A stretch of 64,000 nucleotides of DNA, from the NCBI RefSeq assembly GCF_005222225.1, contig NZ_CP036536.1, forward strand, positions 830,001 through 894,000, written 5' to 3'. Below the pieces are notes generated by a model. It was not told the origin of the DNA, did not search any database, and saw nothing but the letters and a program-made list of their open reading frames with translations. Positions within the stretch are counted from its first letter, which is position 1. Every line of letters begins with the position of its first letter. This document shows positions 9,631 to 19,303 of the stretch, in pieces. The position numbers and the translations under genes are program-made. The stretch is from Salinimonas lutimaris. GTDB taxonomy: Bacteria; Pseudomonadota; Gammaproteobacteria; Enterobacterales; Alteromonadaceae.

Positions 9631-11271
9631 TCATACTTTAAAACGGCCCACATTCTGGTCAATGCTGTGAAAGACCTGTTGGATGCTCTGACTGGCCTCG
9701 CGGGCTGCTTTAACTGTCGTTAACGCCTGATGACTCAAGGTGTTCAGGTGGGTCACATTCTGATTGATGTCTCCGGCTACCTGGCTTTGTTCCTCTGTGG
9801 CTGCGGCAATCTGATAAATGCGGTTATTAGCGCTATCCACAGAACTGCCAACCTGCTTCAGTGTGTGCATCAACTCCTGCGATAAGGTCGTGACGACCGC
9901 CATCTGCCGGGCACCACCATCAATTGCGCTGACCGCTTCAGCTACACCGGCTTCAAGATTTCCAACCATTTGATTAATATCGGCGGTGGCCTGCTGCGTA
10001 CGACTGGCCAGGGTTCTGACTTCATCAGCAACCACCGCAAAGCCGCGACCCTGTTCTCCGGCCCGGGCGGCCTCAATGGCCGCGTTCAGCGCCAGCAGAT
10101 TGGTTTGTTCGGCAATATCCTGAATAACATTAAGCAAAGTGGTAATGCTTTTGGATTCTGCAGCCAGCTTCTGAATAACCGCACTGGCATGACCAATGGT
10201 TTGCTCCATATCCTGAATACTGGATACCGACCGCTGAATGGCAGATTTGGATGTGTTGGACTCTTTATCTGCTGACTGTGTGTCCAGCAGAGCAGCCTGA
10301 GAGTTTTCGGCTACTTCCCGAAACGCCTGACTCAGCTGACTGACAGCAGTGGCAATTTGCTCCAAATTACTGTTTTGCGTTTCACTGTTGTTTTGCGCCT
10401 GGCCGGATGATTCTGTCAGGGTGTTAACCGACCTGGCCAATGCACCGGCATCACTTTTAACTTCTGCAATCAGCGCCTGCAGTTTTTCCATTAGTTGGTT
10501 AAAGGCCCCGGCGAGCAGTGTAATTTCATCATTTCCGGTTATTCTCAGACGCTGGGTTAAATCACCTTCTCCCTGACTAATGGAGTTCAGCATATCGGTA
10601 AGCCGGCCAAGCCGGCGAGTCAGCATTCTGGGCACACAGATAATGCTCACCACGCAGGCTCCCAGAGCCAGCCCCACCACCGTCATCAAGAGGCTAATTT
10701 GCCGGGTTCCGGTGTCAATACTTTGCGTTGTGGTGCGATCTGACAACGTTTTGATAGCTTCTCCTACATTGTCATAATTTTCCCGCAGGGCTTCAAATAA
10801 GGTCACTGCCTGGGTGTTGAACAGATTGGCAGCCTGACGCGCCTTACCGGCATCAAGCAAGGTAAACAGCGCACGATTAGCATCTTGCCAGGCACTAAAA
10901 TCACGCTCAAAGCGAGGCGCCATCGCACTTATTGTCTGATTTTCCGGAACCAGCAAAAATACCTGCTCTAAACGGGCCTTGGCCTGCTGGGCATTTTCTG
11001 CATGGGTGTCCAGGTATTGTTGGGTATCACCGCCGCCCAGTTCAGTGGCCAGAATTAAATCCAGCATGGCAGTGTGCGCCTGATAAAGATCGCGATCTGC
11101 ATTGAGCGCAAGATTCATCGCCTCGGTATAGGTTTGGGATAACGAACGGGTGTTATCAATCAGCACCCGGCTGTTTGAAATACTGATAACACTGACAAGA
11201 ATGACCAGCAGGGCAATAAATCCAAGGGGAACAGACAGCTTTTTACGTATGGAATAATTATCCATATTCAT
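9631..11271 (-). CDS. Methyl-accepting chemotaxis protein
   Basis: A 546-aa chemoreceptor. It has an N-terminal helix (about 12-32), a roughly 155-residue helical periplasmic ligand domain of the four-helix-bundle type, a second helix (about 190-212), a HAMP domain (about 212-265) and a cytoplasmic signalling coiled coil. The conserved hairpin tip [20 protein letters not shown] is intact (about residues 380-400). No C-terminal CheR-binding pentapeptide is present. GAGG lies 8 nt before the first of two close ATGs. The ligand is not predictable. It is probably transcribed alone, from the same intergenic region as the AlgE-type porin. Confidence 0.95.
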   Translation of the reverse strand: MNMDNYSIRKKLSVPLGFIALLVILVSVISISNSRVLIDNTRSLSQTYTEAMNLALNADRDLYQAHTAMLDLILATELGGGDTQQYLDTHAENAQQAKARLEQVFLLVPENQTISAMAPRFERDFSAWQDANRALFTLLDAGKARQAANLFNTQAVTLFEALRENYDNVGEAIKTLSDRTTTQSIDTGTRQISLLMTVVGLALGACVVSIICVPRMLTRRLGRLTDMLNSISQGEGDLTQRLRITGNDEITLLAGAFNQLMEKLQALIAEVKSDAGALARSVNTLTESSGQAQNNSETQNSNLEQIATAVSQLSQAFREVAENSQAALLDTQSADKESNTSKSAIQRSVSSIQDMEQTIGHASAVIQKLAAESKSITTLLNVIQDIAEQTNLLALNAAIEAARAGEQGRGFAVVADEVRTLASRTQQATADINQMVGNLEAGVAEAVSAIDGGARQMAVVTTLSQELMHTLKQVGSSVDSANNRIYQIAAATEEQSQVAGDINQNVTHLNTLSHQALTTVKAAREASQSIQQVFHSIDQNVGRFKV

Positions 11272-11713
11272 AGACAGAGCCTCAGGGAATAAATAAGAAA
11301 ATCAGAGCGATTGCCGCTGACTGTAGATGATTCCGGGATAAGACACGATTAGACTTTATAATAAATAAAGCCCTATCTGTCGTAATTGTCGCGCTGTATT
11401 TTACCCGTCAGTCTGGTGTGATGAAGGTGGATAAGCGATGGGCACGGGGCACAGAAAAAAGTTATAAATTAGTTGTTTATAGTATTCGCCGACTCACATC
11501 GGGCGAGCTTATGATAGCGCCACTGTAGCGGTGTACTATTCGAAATGAATATTCAGCCCATTGTTATGCCAGTGATCACCTGCGTATAAACAGGTATTCG
11601 CAAAAAATTCCATATTAAACAAAAGGATAACTGCATCAATGCCCGGCTTCTTTATACTTGCCTCACTACAGGTTTTGTTCACAACCATGTGATTCATTTT
11701 TCGAGGTAATAGT
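11272..11713. other. Divergent intergenic region, 442 nt
   Basis: Separates the chemoreceptor start (minus) from the AlgE-type porin start (plus). It contains AT-rich promoter-like sequence on both sides. A 17-codon frame at 11640-11693 is preceded by AAAGGA at long spacing and could be a leader peptide, but I cannot support it. Confidence 0.45.
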
Positions 11714-13033
11714 ATGGCAGTATATCAGGCTGCTTCGGCGCTACGCCGATATGGTTTTACATTAGGGGTCATTTCATCGCTGGTTACCGGTGTGCTGGGC
11801 TGTGGTGCAGCACAGGCGGCTGATCCTGAGTTTGATGTCGGTGGTTACTGGCGGTTGCGTTACGAAACACTGAATAACCCGATTTTTCCGGCCACCGAGC
11901 AGGAGCGTACGCAACACAATCAACGCTTGTCTTCTAAACTGCTGGTGAAAGGGCAGGTTAACTGGGATGACTTTAACGTTACGGTAGAAATGCAGGACGC
12001 TCGGGTCTGGCTGGACAACAACGATCCAACCTTAAAATCCTCGCAGGTCAATACCCTGGAGCCGCTGCAATATTTTGTGCGTTACGCGCCGCAGCATGAA
12101 AACGGCCTTAATGCTGTTACAGTCGGGCGGGTAGCCATCGATCATGGCAGCCGGCGCCTACTGGCAAAAGGCGTGTTTCGTAACGCCATAAATGCTTTTG
12201 ACGGTGTCTTGGTTGACTGGGATATTGCTGACTGGGACGTTCGTACTTTTTATCTGTTACCGGTGTCCAGGTTACCCTCTGATCCCGCATCGGTAGACGC
12301 CAATGAACGTGCATTTGATAAAAGCTACAGTGAACGGGCATTGTACGGCGTATATGCTAATAGTCAGAACAATACCTGGTTTGTACAAAGTTACTGGCTT
12401 GATGAAGATGACAGCGAAACCCTGGCGACGACCAACCGGCAGCTTTATACCCTGAGTGTGCAGTATAAAGATACGCTGTGGAATGACTGGAAAGGGGATA
12501 TTGAGCTGATTGGGCAAACGGGTACCCAGCATCGCACCAAAGCTGCTGACGATGTCACGCAGATAGACCACCGGGCCTGGTTACTGCACGCCAGCCTGGG
12601 ACACGATATTGTATACAATACGTTTTTAAGTGCTGAAATAGATATTGCCAGTGGCGATAACAACGCCGGAGATGATGTAGAGCATAGCTTTGATGGCCTA
12701 TATGGTGTGCGTCGGTTTGATTTTGGTCCGACCGATGTTTATGGGGCCATGCCCCGGGAAAATATTATCGCTCCGGGATTACGCAGTGTGACTAAGTTTG
12801 CTGGCAAAGGCAATCTGATGCTGGGTTACAAATCGTTGTGGTATCACCAGGCTCAGCAGGATGTTGACAGCTTTATCGGCCATCAGGTGGAGGCGCGGTT
12901 GCGCTGGCAGTATCTGGATAATTTACGGCTGGAGTTTGGCGGTGCGTATCTGAATAAAGGTGAAGGTCTGGAATACGGCGATTATCAAAATGACACGGTA
13001 TATGCCTATTCGGGTTTTCTGCTTAAATTCTGA
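11714..13033 (+). CDS. AlgE-type outer-membrane porin (alginate export family)
   Basis: A 439-aa protein with a signal peptide ending near AAQAAD (residue 36), then DVGGYWRLRYE and a series of amphipathic strands typical of the alginate-export/AlgE barrel family, ending in GFLLKF. Members outside alginate producers are often general or sugar-acid porins. No alginate biosynthesis or lyase genes are visible nearby, so export of alginate is unlikely here. GAGG lies 9 nt before the ATG. It is probably a single-gene unit ending at the hairpin at 13038-13076. Confidence 0.8.
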   Translation: MAVYQAASALRRYGFTLGVISSLVTGVLGCGAAQAADPEFDVGGYWRLRYETLNNPIFPATEQERTQHNQRLSSKLLVKGQVNWDDFNVTVEMQDARVWLDNNDPTLKSSQVNTLEPLQYFVRYAPQHENGLNAVTVGRVAIDHGSRRLLAKGVFRNAINAFDGVLVDWDIADWDVRTFYLLPVSRLPSDPASVDANERAFDKSYSERALYGVYANSQNNTWFVQSYWLDEDDSETLATTNRQLYTLSVQYKDTLWNDWKGDIELIGQTGTQHRTKAADDVTQIDHRAWLLHASLGHDIVYNTFLSAEIDIASGDNNAGDDVEHSFDGLYGVRRFDFGPTDVYGAMPRENIIAPGLRSVTKFAGKGNLMLGYKSLWYHQAQQDVDSFIGHQVEARLRWQYLDNLRLEFGGAYLNKGEGLEYGDYQNDTVYAYSGFLLKF

Positions 13034-13037
13034 TAGT

Positions 13038-13076
13038 AACTTGCGCTACCCTCACTAAAGTTGAGTAGCGCAAGTT
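13038..13076 (+). terminator. Stem-loop after the AlgE-type porin
   Basis: Perfect 12-bp inverted repeat (AACTTGCGCTAC at 13038-13049 and its complement at 13065-13076) with a 15-nt loop. No U-run follows, so it may be a processing or attenuation hairpin instead of a strong terminator. Confidence 0.5.
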
Positions 13077-13125
13077 GGAAAACCAGATTAATGTAAACGT
13101 ATACCTTGTAGTTTAGAGATGCGTT

Positions 13126-13401
13126 ATGAATTTCAATCTCGATCAGGGCGAGACAAACAGCAATGACTCGGTATTCGATGCCATCTCGGCATTTTGTCTG
13201 TTGAAGAGGCTGGAGGTGAAAGAGTTACAAAGCGGTGAGACTACCGTACCGGTTAGCGCTGTTTTATCAAATGGAGCACGGTTGCAGTGTTATTTATTAA
13301 GATCCGGCGCAATGTTGCTAACACTGCGACAACACAATCAGCGGAGTAGATTTACGCTGGTTTATCGTCAACAGCAGTGGCAAATTCTGGCCGCAGCGTA
13401 A
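13126..13401 (+). CDS. Hypothetical small protein, 91 aa
   Basis: I do not recognise this protein. It is small, has no signal peptide or membrane segment, and alternates acidic N-terminal (residues 1-16) and basic C-terminal parts. The end, FTLVYRQQQWQILAA, looks like a beta hairpin. An AGAG precedes the ATG at about 8 nt. It sits between the stem-loop of the AlgE-type porin gene and the terminator of the channel gene, in an isolated position. Coding status is supported by length and codon character only. Confidence 0.5.
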   Translation: MNFNLDQGETNSNDSVFDAISAFCLLKRLEVKELQSGETTVPVSAVLSNGARLQCYLLRSGAMLLTLRQHNQRSRFTLVYRQQQWQILAAA

Positions 13402-13429
13402 GCTCCTTAAATCGCTCTATGATAATAAG

Positions 13430-13453
13430 ACAGAGCGCGAAACCGCGCTCTGT
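13430..13453. terminator. Terminator between convergent genes
   Basis: Perfect 10-bp stem ACAGAGCGCG/CGCGCTCTGT with an AAAC loop, between the 91-aa gene and the convergent channel gene. It has high GC and only a short T stretch after it on either strand. Confidence 0.65.
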
Positions 13454-13455
13454 TC

Positions 13456-14532
13456 CTATCGACTATCTCCCAGCAAATTATCCAGTTCGTCCTGCCATGC
13501 CTGGCGGTCAATAATGGTTAACAAGCGCGTGTTCACTGACTCTCTTAACGGACTATTGTCTGGTAATGCAATCGCATAGTCCTGCCGATCAATAACATCC
13601 GGTAAAATCTGAACCGTTGAGAAGTCACTTAACCTTAACTGATAGGCAAGAATAGGTTTGTCATACACCATGGCATCAGCATTGCCCTCATTGATCCGTT
13701 GTAATCCCTGCCTCACTGTTGCCACGGTGGTAAATGCAATATTCTGATCACGCAAAAACTGAGAGGCGGCTGAGTTGGCCAGGGTAATGACCTTCACTTG
13801 AGGTAAATCTTGCATACCCTGAACCCGTGTTTCCAGCTGACTCACTGTCAGGCTGGTGGCGATTGCAGCGGTGAAGCTGCTGATCAGGATAATGGCGGCA
13901 AACATCCAGATAAATCCAATCGCTCTGCCCGCTTTTGTGATGGGCGCTTTGTCACCGTATCCCACGGTGGTCATGGTAACCGCAGCCCACCAGAATCCCG
14001 CGCCAATTCCCTGAGCGCGGCTGCCACCAAACTGCTCCGGGTTGCCCCTGCGCTCCGCGAGCCAGATCACCAGCCCGACGCCCAGCAACAACATACATAG
14101 CCCACCCAGCGCAGCTGCAAAGCCCCAGGAGAAAAAACCGGAAATAGCACGCATCAGCCGGCTTTCCTCTTTTGACGTAGCAATCGCCAAACCCGTGGTA
14201 TAAAAAGGATGCGAGAAGTCGACCCGCTGTTCCCGGGCAGCGTTGACTGTCAGCGCTGCAACAGACGCATCAAAGCGACCGCTTTCCAGCCCTTGCAATA
14301 ACCCCGGCAGATCGGTTTCCTGATAGCGATAGTTCAGATTAAGTTCGGCAGCGATCTGTTCAAACAGATGAATGCTGATACCGCTGTATTCCCCCTGATC
14401 TGATTTGATCACGAAGGGCGGCGCTTCTTTTATGCCGACAACCAGTGTTTTTTCATGATCAATCTGCGCCAGGGCAAACGCAGAAAACAAAGCACCAGCC
14501 AGGGCCAGTATAAAAGTGAGCATTCGATTCAT
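13456..14532 (-). CDS. GluR0-like ligand-gated potassium channel homologue
   Basis: A 358-aa protein with the architecture of prokaryotic ionotropic glutamate receptors. It has a signal peptide (1-22), S1 of a family-3 solute-binding domain (about 25-130), a helix (about 135-165), a re-entrant pore with the potassium selectivity motif TMTTVGYGD (about 185-193), a second helix (about 205-228), then S2 of the ligand domain (about 235-355). S1 carries PPF and the ADxx-like PFYTTGLAIA segment; S2 carries AMVYDKPI. The family opens a K+ pore on amino-acid binding. The ligand here is unknown. AGAG precedes the ATG. The TonB-C gene lies 47 nt upstream on the same strand. Confidence 0.88.
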   Translation of the reverse strand: MNRMLTFILALAGALFSAFALAQIDHEKTLVVGIKEAPPFVIKSDQGEYSGISIHLFEQIAAELNLNYRYQETDLPGLLQGLESGRFDASVAALTVNAAREQRVDFSHPFYTTGLAIATSKEESRLMRAISGFFSWGFAAALGGLCMLLLGVGLVIWLAERRGNPEQFGGSRAQGIGAGFWWAAVTMTTVGYGDKAPITKAGRAIGFIWMFAAIILISSFTAAIATSLTVSQLETRVQGMQDLPQVKVITLANSAASQFLRDQNIAFTTVATVRQGLQRINEGNADAMVYDKPILAYQLRLSDFSTVQILPDVIDRQDYAIALPDNSPLRESVNTRLLTIIDRQAWQDELDNLLGDSR

Positions 14533-14579
14533 AATATTTCTCTTCTAACGAGCTGTCTGACACTCAGCGCAAAGTGCTG

Positions 14580-15722
14580 TTAACTGCCCAGCAAAAAGTC
14601 CAGCTGTACGGTCTGACGTGGCGAGTCCACCGCTTTACCCTGAACAAACCTGGGCGCAAAGCGCCATTGCTTCAGCGCTTTTACCGACTCATCGGCAAAG
14701 GCTTTTCCGTGACTGTCATCTTCAACCTGAATATCTGTCACGACGCCATTTTTATTGATCACATACGATAAGGTCGCTGATCCCTCACGGCCGCGTTTGG
14801 CCAGAGAGACCGGATATTTTGGATCAAGGCGGTATAACGGCGTGGGGTCTTGGGTATCATCCCAGGGCGTCATGTTGCCGATGGCACGGCAGTGTTTGGT
14901 GGCGGCGTCCGACAGACCTTCATTTTCGTAAATATTAACCAGCCGGGCATGCGCCTGTAATTCCATAGGGTGGGTAAAGTCGGTCAGCGCGTCAAAAGTA
15001 AGCAGAACCCGCTGATAACGCTCAATGGCTTGTTCATCGTGATGGCGCATTTCAGCGATCATAGCACTGTAGAAAAGTGCTTGAGCGGTATTCAGATCTG
15101 CCTCTCCCCACACTGCAAGCGCATACCTGTGCGCGTCAGTAAAAAAAGTGTCCAGCGTAGCGGAAGACAAGTTGAACGGGGCGGCCTGAATGATTGTTTT
15201 TGCGGCTATCAGATAGACGATGGCGCGAGCGTTATCTGAAGCAAACGACACCTCATCAATACCTGTAACAATCTGCCGGGTAACGTTTTGATTATATTTA
15301 ACGATTGTCGATGCAGGCAGCTCTGTCTGCATCGAAATGGTTGCTGTTTTATCCAGAATACTGGACAGGGCATTAATATACTGAGCTGACTTGCTGCCCC
15401 ACTTTTTCTCGTAGGCAACAGCCACGGTGTGGTACTCATCTAAACCGTCGGCATGCTGTCCTGCTTCAAATAACATATTGGCGTAGCTGTGATGCAGGCT
15501 GATGGCCTGTTCGCTGTTATTGCCAAATTTTGCTTTACCCAGTTGCCATGCCTGTTTAGCCAGTGCCGTGCTGCGCTCAAGATCATGCTCAGCATAGGCG
15601 TTCTGAAAATTCTGATAGACCGTTGAAAAGTCATCGGCGCTGACATAACCGGGGTAAGCCAGGCTGAGCGTTAATGCGGCCACGACAGAGTTTGCCATTG
15701 AAGTCCAACGCCACCTTTTCAT
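14580..15722 (-). CDS. Secreted TonB C-terminal-domain protein
   Basis: A 380-aa protein whose last 90 residues form a TonB C-terminal domain (YPVSLAKRGREGSATLSYVI, then ALKQWRFAP). The preceding 260 residues look like helical, TPR-like repeats. The ATG at 15722 has AGGA nine bases upstream; the frame stays open to 15761 without a ribosome site. The N-terminus (VVAALTLSLAYPGYVSA) looks like a cleavable signal peptide, so the protein may be free in the periplasm, unlike classical TonB, which keeps a membrane anchor and a proline-rich spacer. It probably shares a transcript with the channel gene and perhaps the esterase gene upstream. Confidence 0.8.
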   Translation of the reverse strand: MKRWRWTSMANSVVAALTLSLAYPGYVSADDFSTVYQNFQNAYAEHDLERSTALAKQAWQLGKAKFGNNSEQAISLHHSYANMLFEAGQHADGLDEYHTVAVAYEKKWGSKSAQYINALSSILDKTATISMQTELPASTIVKYNQNVTRQIVTGIDEVSFASDNARAIVYLIAAKTIIQAAPFNLSSATLDTFFTDAHRYALAVWGEADLNTAQALFYSAMIAEMRHHDEQAIERYQRVLLTFDALTDFTHPMELQAHARLVNIYENEGLSDAATKHCRAIGNMTPWDDTQDPTPLYRLDPKYPVSLAKRGREGSATLSYVINKNGVVTDIQVEDDSHGKAFADESVKALKQWRFAPRFVQGKAVDSPRQTVQLDFLLGS

Positions 15723-15809
15723 GCTGCAAGTTCCTTTTGCTATCTGTTTGAGTCTGCACAATACTGGTAGCGGGCCGAGACCTCAATAAAAGCTTAAAAC
15801 CAAAAACTG

Positions 15810-16601
15810 TTATTGCGCCATCAGCCAGGATAAAAAGTCTGGTTCGGCAAAGGCGCTGTCCCACGAGTTGTGGTCCGTATCAGGGTATACTTTTCGTTCA
15901 AGCACGGCGATATGCGGCCTGGCCTGAATTGCGACCAGGCGGGATAATTCGGGCACAACAACCTGATCATCGGCGCCATGATAAATACGCAGTGCCAGGT
16001 CTGGGGAAAAGTGTTGACCGATTGCCGGATTCGCCCCCGGGCAAATTGCAATGGCAGCACGAAACCACTGCGGTCGTCTGGCTAACAGTTCCAGCGTGCC
16101 CATGCCCCCCATCGACAATCCGGCAACATACACTTTGTCGGTATTAATAAAATGCTTTTGCATGAACCGGTGGGTGAGCGCCATCGCATTGGTTAGTGCA
16201 TCGGTGGGCGGCACATTATTGCTCCCATTGTAGGGGTAGGCAAATCGAAATGGCAGCGAGCTGCGATCGGCGTTAACCACTGCCCAGTAGTCGTTCTCTG
16301 GTGCTTGTGGGAACAGCACCACCGCAGGAAACTGCTCGCGATTATCAACAAACAGTGCTGCCCCGTGAGTGAGCTGACTAAGATTGTCAGAGCCCCGTTC
16401 ACCGGCGCCATGCAGAAATAGCACCAGCGGATATTGCCGGGCAGGATCAAAATTTTCCGGCAACAACAAACGGTATTTCAGTTCACCGGCGGGTCCATCA
16501 AAGCTGCGGGCCAGGAAAGCTGATTCCACCGGGGGAGTAGCATGCGCCGTGGCCATACTTATCCACAAAGCAATCAAAATTATCAGGCGAATCACAGGCA
16601 T
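15810..16601 (-). CDS. Secreted alpha/beta-hydrolase (esterase/depolymerase-like)
   Basis: A 263-aa protein with a signal peptide ending at AHA (about residue 21) and an alpha/beta-hydrolase fold close to the PHB-depolymerase/LpqC-like and phospholipase-carboxylesterase groups. The oxyanion strand is LVLFLHGAGERG (about 59-70), the nucleophile serine is in GLSMGG (about 162-167), the acid is likely in YHGADDQVV and the histidine in DTDHNSW. The substrate cannot be assigned; esters of plant or storage polymers are typical. It lies 87 nt upstream of the TonB-C gene, same strand, and is divergent from the TonB receptor at 16798. Confidence 0.8.
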   Translation of the reverse strand: MPVIRLIILIALWISMATAHATPPVESAFLARSFDGPAGELKYRLLLPENFDPARQYPLVLFLHGAGERGSDNLSQLTHGAALFVDNREQFPAVVLFPQAPENDYWAVVNADRSSLPFRFAYPYNGSNNVPPTDALTNAMALTHRFMQKHFINTDKVYVAGLSMGGMGTLELLARRPQWFRAAIAICPGANPAIGQHFSPDLALRIYHGADDQVVVPELSRLVAIQARPHIAVLERKVYPDTDHNSWDSAFAEPDFLSWLMAQ

Positions 16602-16797
16602 AAATGGCTCTGTTATCAGGTTGTAGACTTTCTCAAGCTTTGCATACTAGCTGCAACAACACCAGTATAGTGTTTATCAATCAAGCCACTTCATATTTAC
16701 TCTAATCGCCACAAAACTGTGTTACGTTAATGTCATGTTATGGCTTTGCCGGCGGGTTTAGCGTAGCTTAAATACGAACCTCAATGCAGGATGCACT

Positions 16798-18849
16798 ATG
16801 ACAAACAATAAAACAGTTAATGGATGCTTTGGCCTGATGGTGTGTATCAGTAGCCAGGTGTGGGCTGATGAGCCATTATCTGACATAGAAAAAATTCGTA
16901 TTAACGGGCAGCAAAGAGCGCAGCCTGGTGCTTATATTTCAGCATCACAGGGCTGGGTTGACGGACAGGAGCTGACAGACCGGCCAATGCTCAGAACCGG
17001 CGAAATGCTCGAATTTATTCCGGGTATGATGGTGACCCAGCACAGTGGCTCGGGTAAAGCCAACCAATACTTTCTGCGCGGGTTTAACCTTGATCATGGT
17101 ACTGACTTTGCAGTGCACGTTGATGGTATGCCGGTGAACATGCGCAGTCACGGCCATGGTCAGGGCTATTCAGATTTGAACTTTGTTATTCCTGAAACTG
17201 TAGCCAGCCTGAATTATTTTAAAGGCACCTACTATGCGGCTATCGGCGATTTCTCTGGAGCTGGTGGCGCTCAGTTTGCGCTTAAAAACGAACTGTCGCG
17301 CAACCAGGTCTCAGCCACCCTTGGTGAGGACAACTATCAGCGCTATCTTGTTCTCAATCAGCTGGATGTGGGGCAGGGTAAGCTGCTGGGAGCCGGTGAA
17401 TTTCAGGTTTATGACGGTCCCTGGACAGACATCAGTGAAGATATAGATAAAAAAAATGCGTTGCTCAGGTATGTGTCCGGGCTGGCCGGTGGCGAATTAT
17501 CCGTCACGGCCATGGCGTATGATAACCAGTGGAACAGCGCTGATCAGATACCCTCCCGGGCGGTCGGGCAGGGGCTAATCGACCAACTTGGCTCGCTCGA
17601 CACTACGGTGGGAGGCGAATCATCCCGCTATAGTCTGTCGGCACAGTTTACCGATGATGCCTGGCAAGCCAGCGGCTATATTATTGATACTGAGCTGACC
17701 CTTTTTTCAAATTTCACTTACTTTCTTGAAAACCCGGAGCTTGGGGATCAGTTCGAACAGCGTGATGACCGGGTCATTTACGGCAGTGATGTAAGTTACA
17801 CTTATGCCATGGCTGGTTCTGATAACACTATCACCAGCGGATTTCAGTGGCGTTACGATGACATCGACGAGGTAGGATTGTATCCTACCGTTAACCGACA
17901 GCGAACCGGCGTAACCCGTCAGGATGCGATTAGCAGTGCTTCCTATGCTGGCTATATTCAGGCAAATTTGTTTGTAACTGACAAGCTGAACCTGACACTG
18001 GGCGGACGATATGACTATATTGATGTGGACGTTGACAGTGTACTGCCAGCGAACAGTGGTACAGACACAGATAGCATGTTTAATCTTAAAGGCGCACTGA
18101 AATATCAGTTAACTGACACAGCGACCATGTTTGTAAACTATGGTCAGGGCTTCCATTCCAATGATGCTAGGGGCGCGGTTATTCAGGTGGATCCGGTAAC
18201 CGGCGAAGATGCGACTACCGCGCCGTTACTGGTGCGTTCTGAAGGTATGGAAACCGGTATTAACTGGACCGATAATCAACGCTTTAATGTATCCGCTGCG
18301 CTATGGCATTTGTCTCTGGATTCAGAACTGGTTTACGTAGGAGATGCCGGCTTCACCGAACCGAGCCGTCCTTCGAGCCGCACTGGCGTTGAAGCCAGCG
18401 CCTATTACTGGTTGGGTCATCACTGGAATCTGGATGCCGAAGCAGCCTGGACCAATGCCCGCTTTGACGATAATGTGGAAGGTGAAGGCGACTATATTGA
18501 TGGTACTGTACCGGTGGTTGTCAGCGCCGGTGTTAGCTGGTTTGAGCACAGTGATCGTCAGGGTGTTAGTGCCACACTTCGTGTCCGCTACCTGAGCAGT
18601 CGAATTGTAGAGAGTACCGACACCGTATCAGCGCCTTCTACGTTTTTATTAAATGCTCAGCTTGGCTACCAGGCGGCGGACTGGCAGGTAGCACTGGAAG
18701 TGCTGAATCTGCTTGACCGCGATGCTCATGATATTGACTACTTTTATGCATCCCGCTTGCCAGGCGAGCCAGCGCAGGGCGTCGAGGATTTACACTATCA
18801 TCCGGTAGAGCCGCGTACCGCACGGGTCACGGTAAGTTATTTCTATTAG
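16798..18849 (+). CDS. TonB-dependent outer-membrane receptor
   Basis: A 683-aa receptor with a signal peptide (ends near VWA, residue 22), a TonB-box-like stretch (IEKIRING), a plug domain (about 45-155) and a 22-strand barrel ending in VSYFY. The plug carries a striking SHGHGQGYSDLNFVIPE segment (about residues 117-133) and LRGFNLDHGTDF. The histidines sit in the part of the plug that faces ligand in other receptors, which may hint at metal or metal-chelate uptake, but this is inference. AGGA precedes the ATG by 6 nt. No Fur or Zur box that I would trust is visible upstream. Confidence 0.85.
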   Translation: MTNNKTVNGCFGLMVCISSQVWADEPLSDIEKIRINGQQRAQPGAYISASQGWVDGQELTDRPMLRTGEMLEFIPGMMVTQHSGSGKANQYFLRGFNLDHGTDFAVHVDGMPVNMRSHGHGQGYSDLNFVIPETVASLNYFKGTYYAAIGDFSGAGGAQFALKNELSRNQVSATLGEDNYQRYLVLNQLDVGQGKLLGAGEFQVYDGPWTDISEDIDKKNALLRYVSGLAGGELSVTAMAYDNQWNSADQIPSRAVGQGLIDQLGSLDTTVGGESSRYSLSAQFTDDAWQASGYIIDTELTLFSNFTYFLENPELGDQFEQRDDRVIYGSDVSYTYAMAGSDNTITSGFQWRYDDIDEVGLYPTVNRQRTGVTRQDAISSASYAGYIQANLFVTDKLNLTLGGRYDYIDVDVDSVLPANSGTDTDSMFNLKGALKYQLTDTATMFVNYGQGFHSNDARGAVIQVDPVTGEDATTAPLLVRSEGMETGINWTDNQRFNVSAALWHLSLDSELVYVGDAGFTEPSRPSSRTGVEASAYYWLGHHWNLDAEAAWTNARFDDNVEGEGDYIDGTVPVVVSAGVSWFEHSDRQGVSATLRVRYLSSRIVESTDTVSAPSTFLLNAQLGYQAADWQVALEVLNLLDRDAHDIDYFYASRLPGEPAQGVEDLHYHPVEPRTARVTVSYFY

Positions 18850-19126
18850 CTCTGTAGCCTTTAATTGTAAACAAAGTGTTTATTTCTTGAAGGTGTCGGT
18901 ATGTTTGCTATACGTTAGTAGTGTGCACAAACCGGCATGAGCGTGGTTTGCAATAAAAGCAAAACACAAAGAGCAGTCGATAACCGATAGCGTGTGAATC
19001 AGAACTATGCCGGACTGTACAACCATGCTTTGCATAGCAAAGGCTCAGTGGTATTGGCGGGAATCAGTAAAAAGGCCGGGATCCGTTAATGCCCTGTGTG
19101 AGGTTCTACTCAACGAGGATTAAACG

Positions 19127-19237
19127 ATGGCTAAAGCAAAAGAACTCAAGCAGGAAATTAAGTCACGTAAAGCAAAAATTGCGAAACAGGAAGCAAAAGT
19201 CAAAAAGCTTAAGAAAAAGCTGAAAGCGAAAAAATAG
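19127..19237 (+). CDS. Lysine-rich 36-residue protein
   Basis: This is a very short gene: ATG with GAGG about 8 nt upstream, 36 codons, TAG, then a strong intrinsic terminator 15 nt later. The product is about half lysine, with alternating Lys/Glu/Ala/Leu (MAKAKELKQEIKSRKAKIAK then a more basic end), and is predicted to form one amphipathic, very basic helix or coiled coil. It could bind nucleic acid or a membrane, or be a ribosome-associated peptide. I do not recognise the family. The preceding 277 nt after the TonB receptor contain no other gene, so it probably has its own promoter. Confidence 0.65.
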   Translation: MAKAKELKQEIKSRKAKIAKQEAKVKKLKKKLKAKK

Positions 19238-19252
19238 TGTTTTACCGATATT

Positions 19253-19279
19253 AAAAGCAGCCACTGGCTGCTTTTTTTG
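19253..19279 (+). terminator. Intrinsic terminator of the 36-residue gene
   Basis: Stem AAAAGCAGCC/GGCTGCTTTT (19253-19262 with 19266-19275) and a tight loop, followed by a T-run (TTTTTTT in all). Confidence 0.85.
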
Positions 19280-19303
19280 TTTAGCCCGCATGTCGCGTAT
19301 TTT

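Noticed and set aside
11640..11693. 17-codon candidate leader peptide before the AlgE-type porin
   Set aside because: Ribosome site too far away and no codon pattern suggesting attenuation.
11714..13033. Alginate biosynthesis locus
   Set aside because: Only the porin family matches; no alginate synthesis genes are present.
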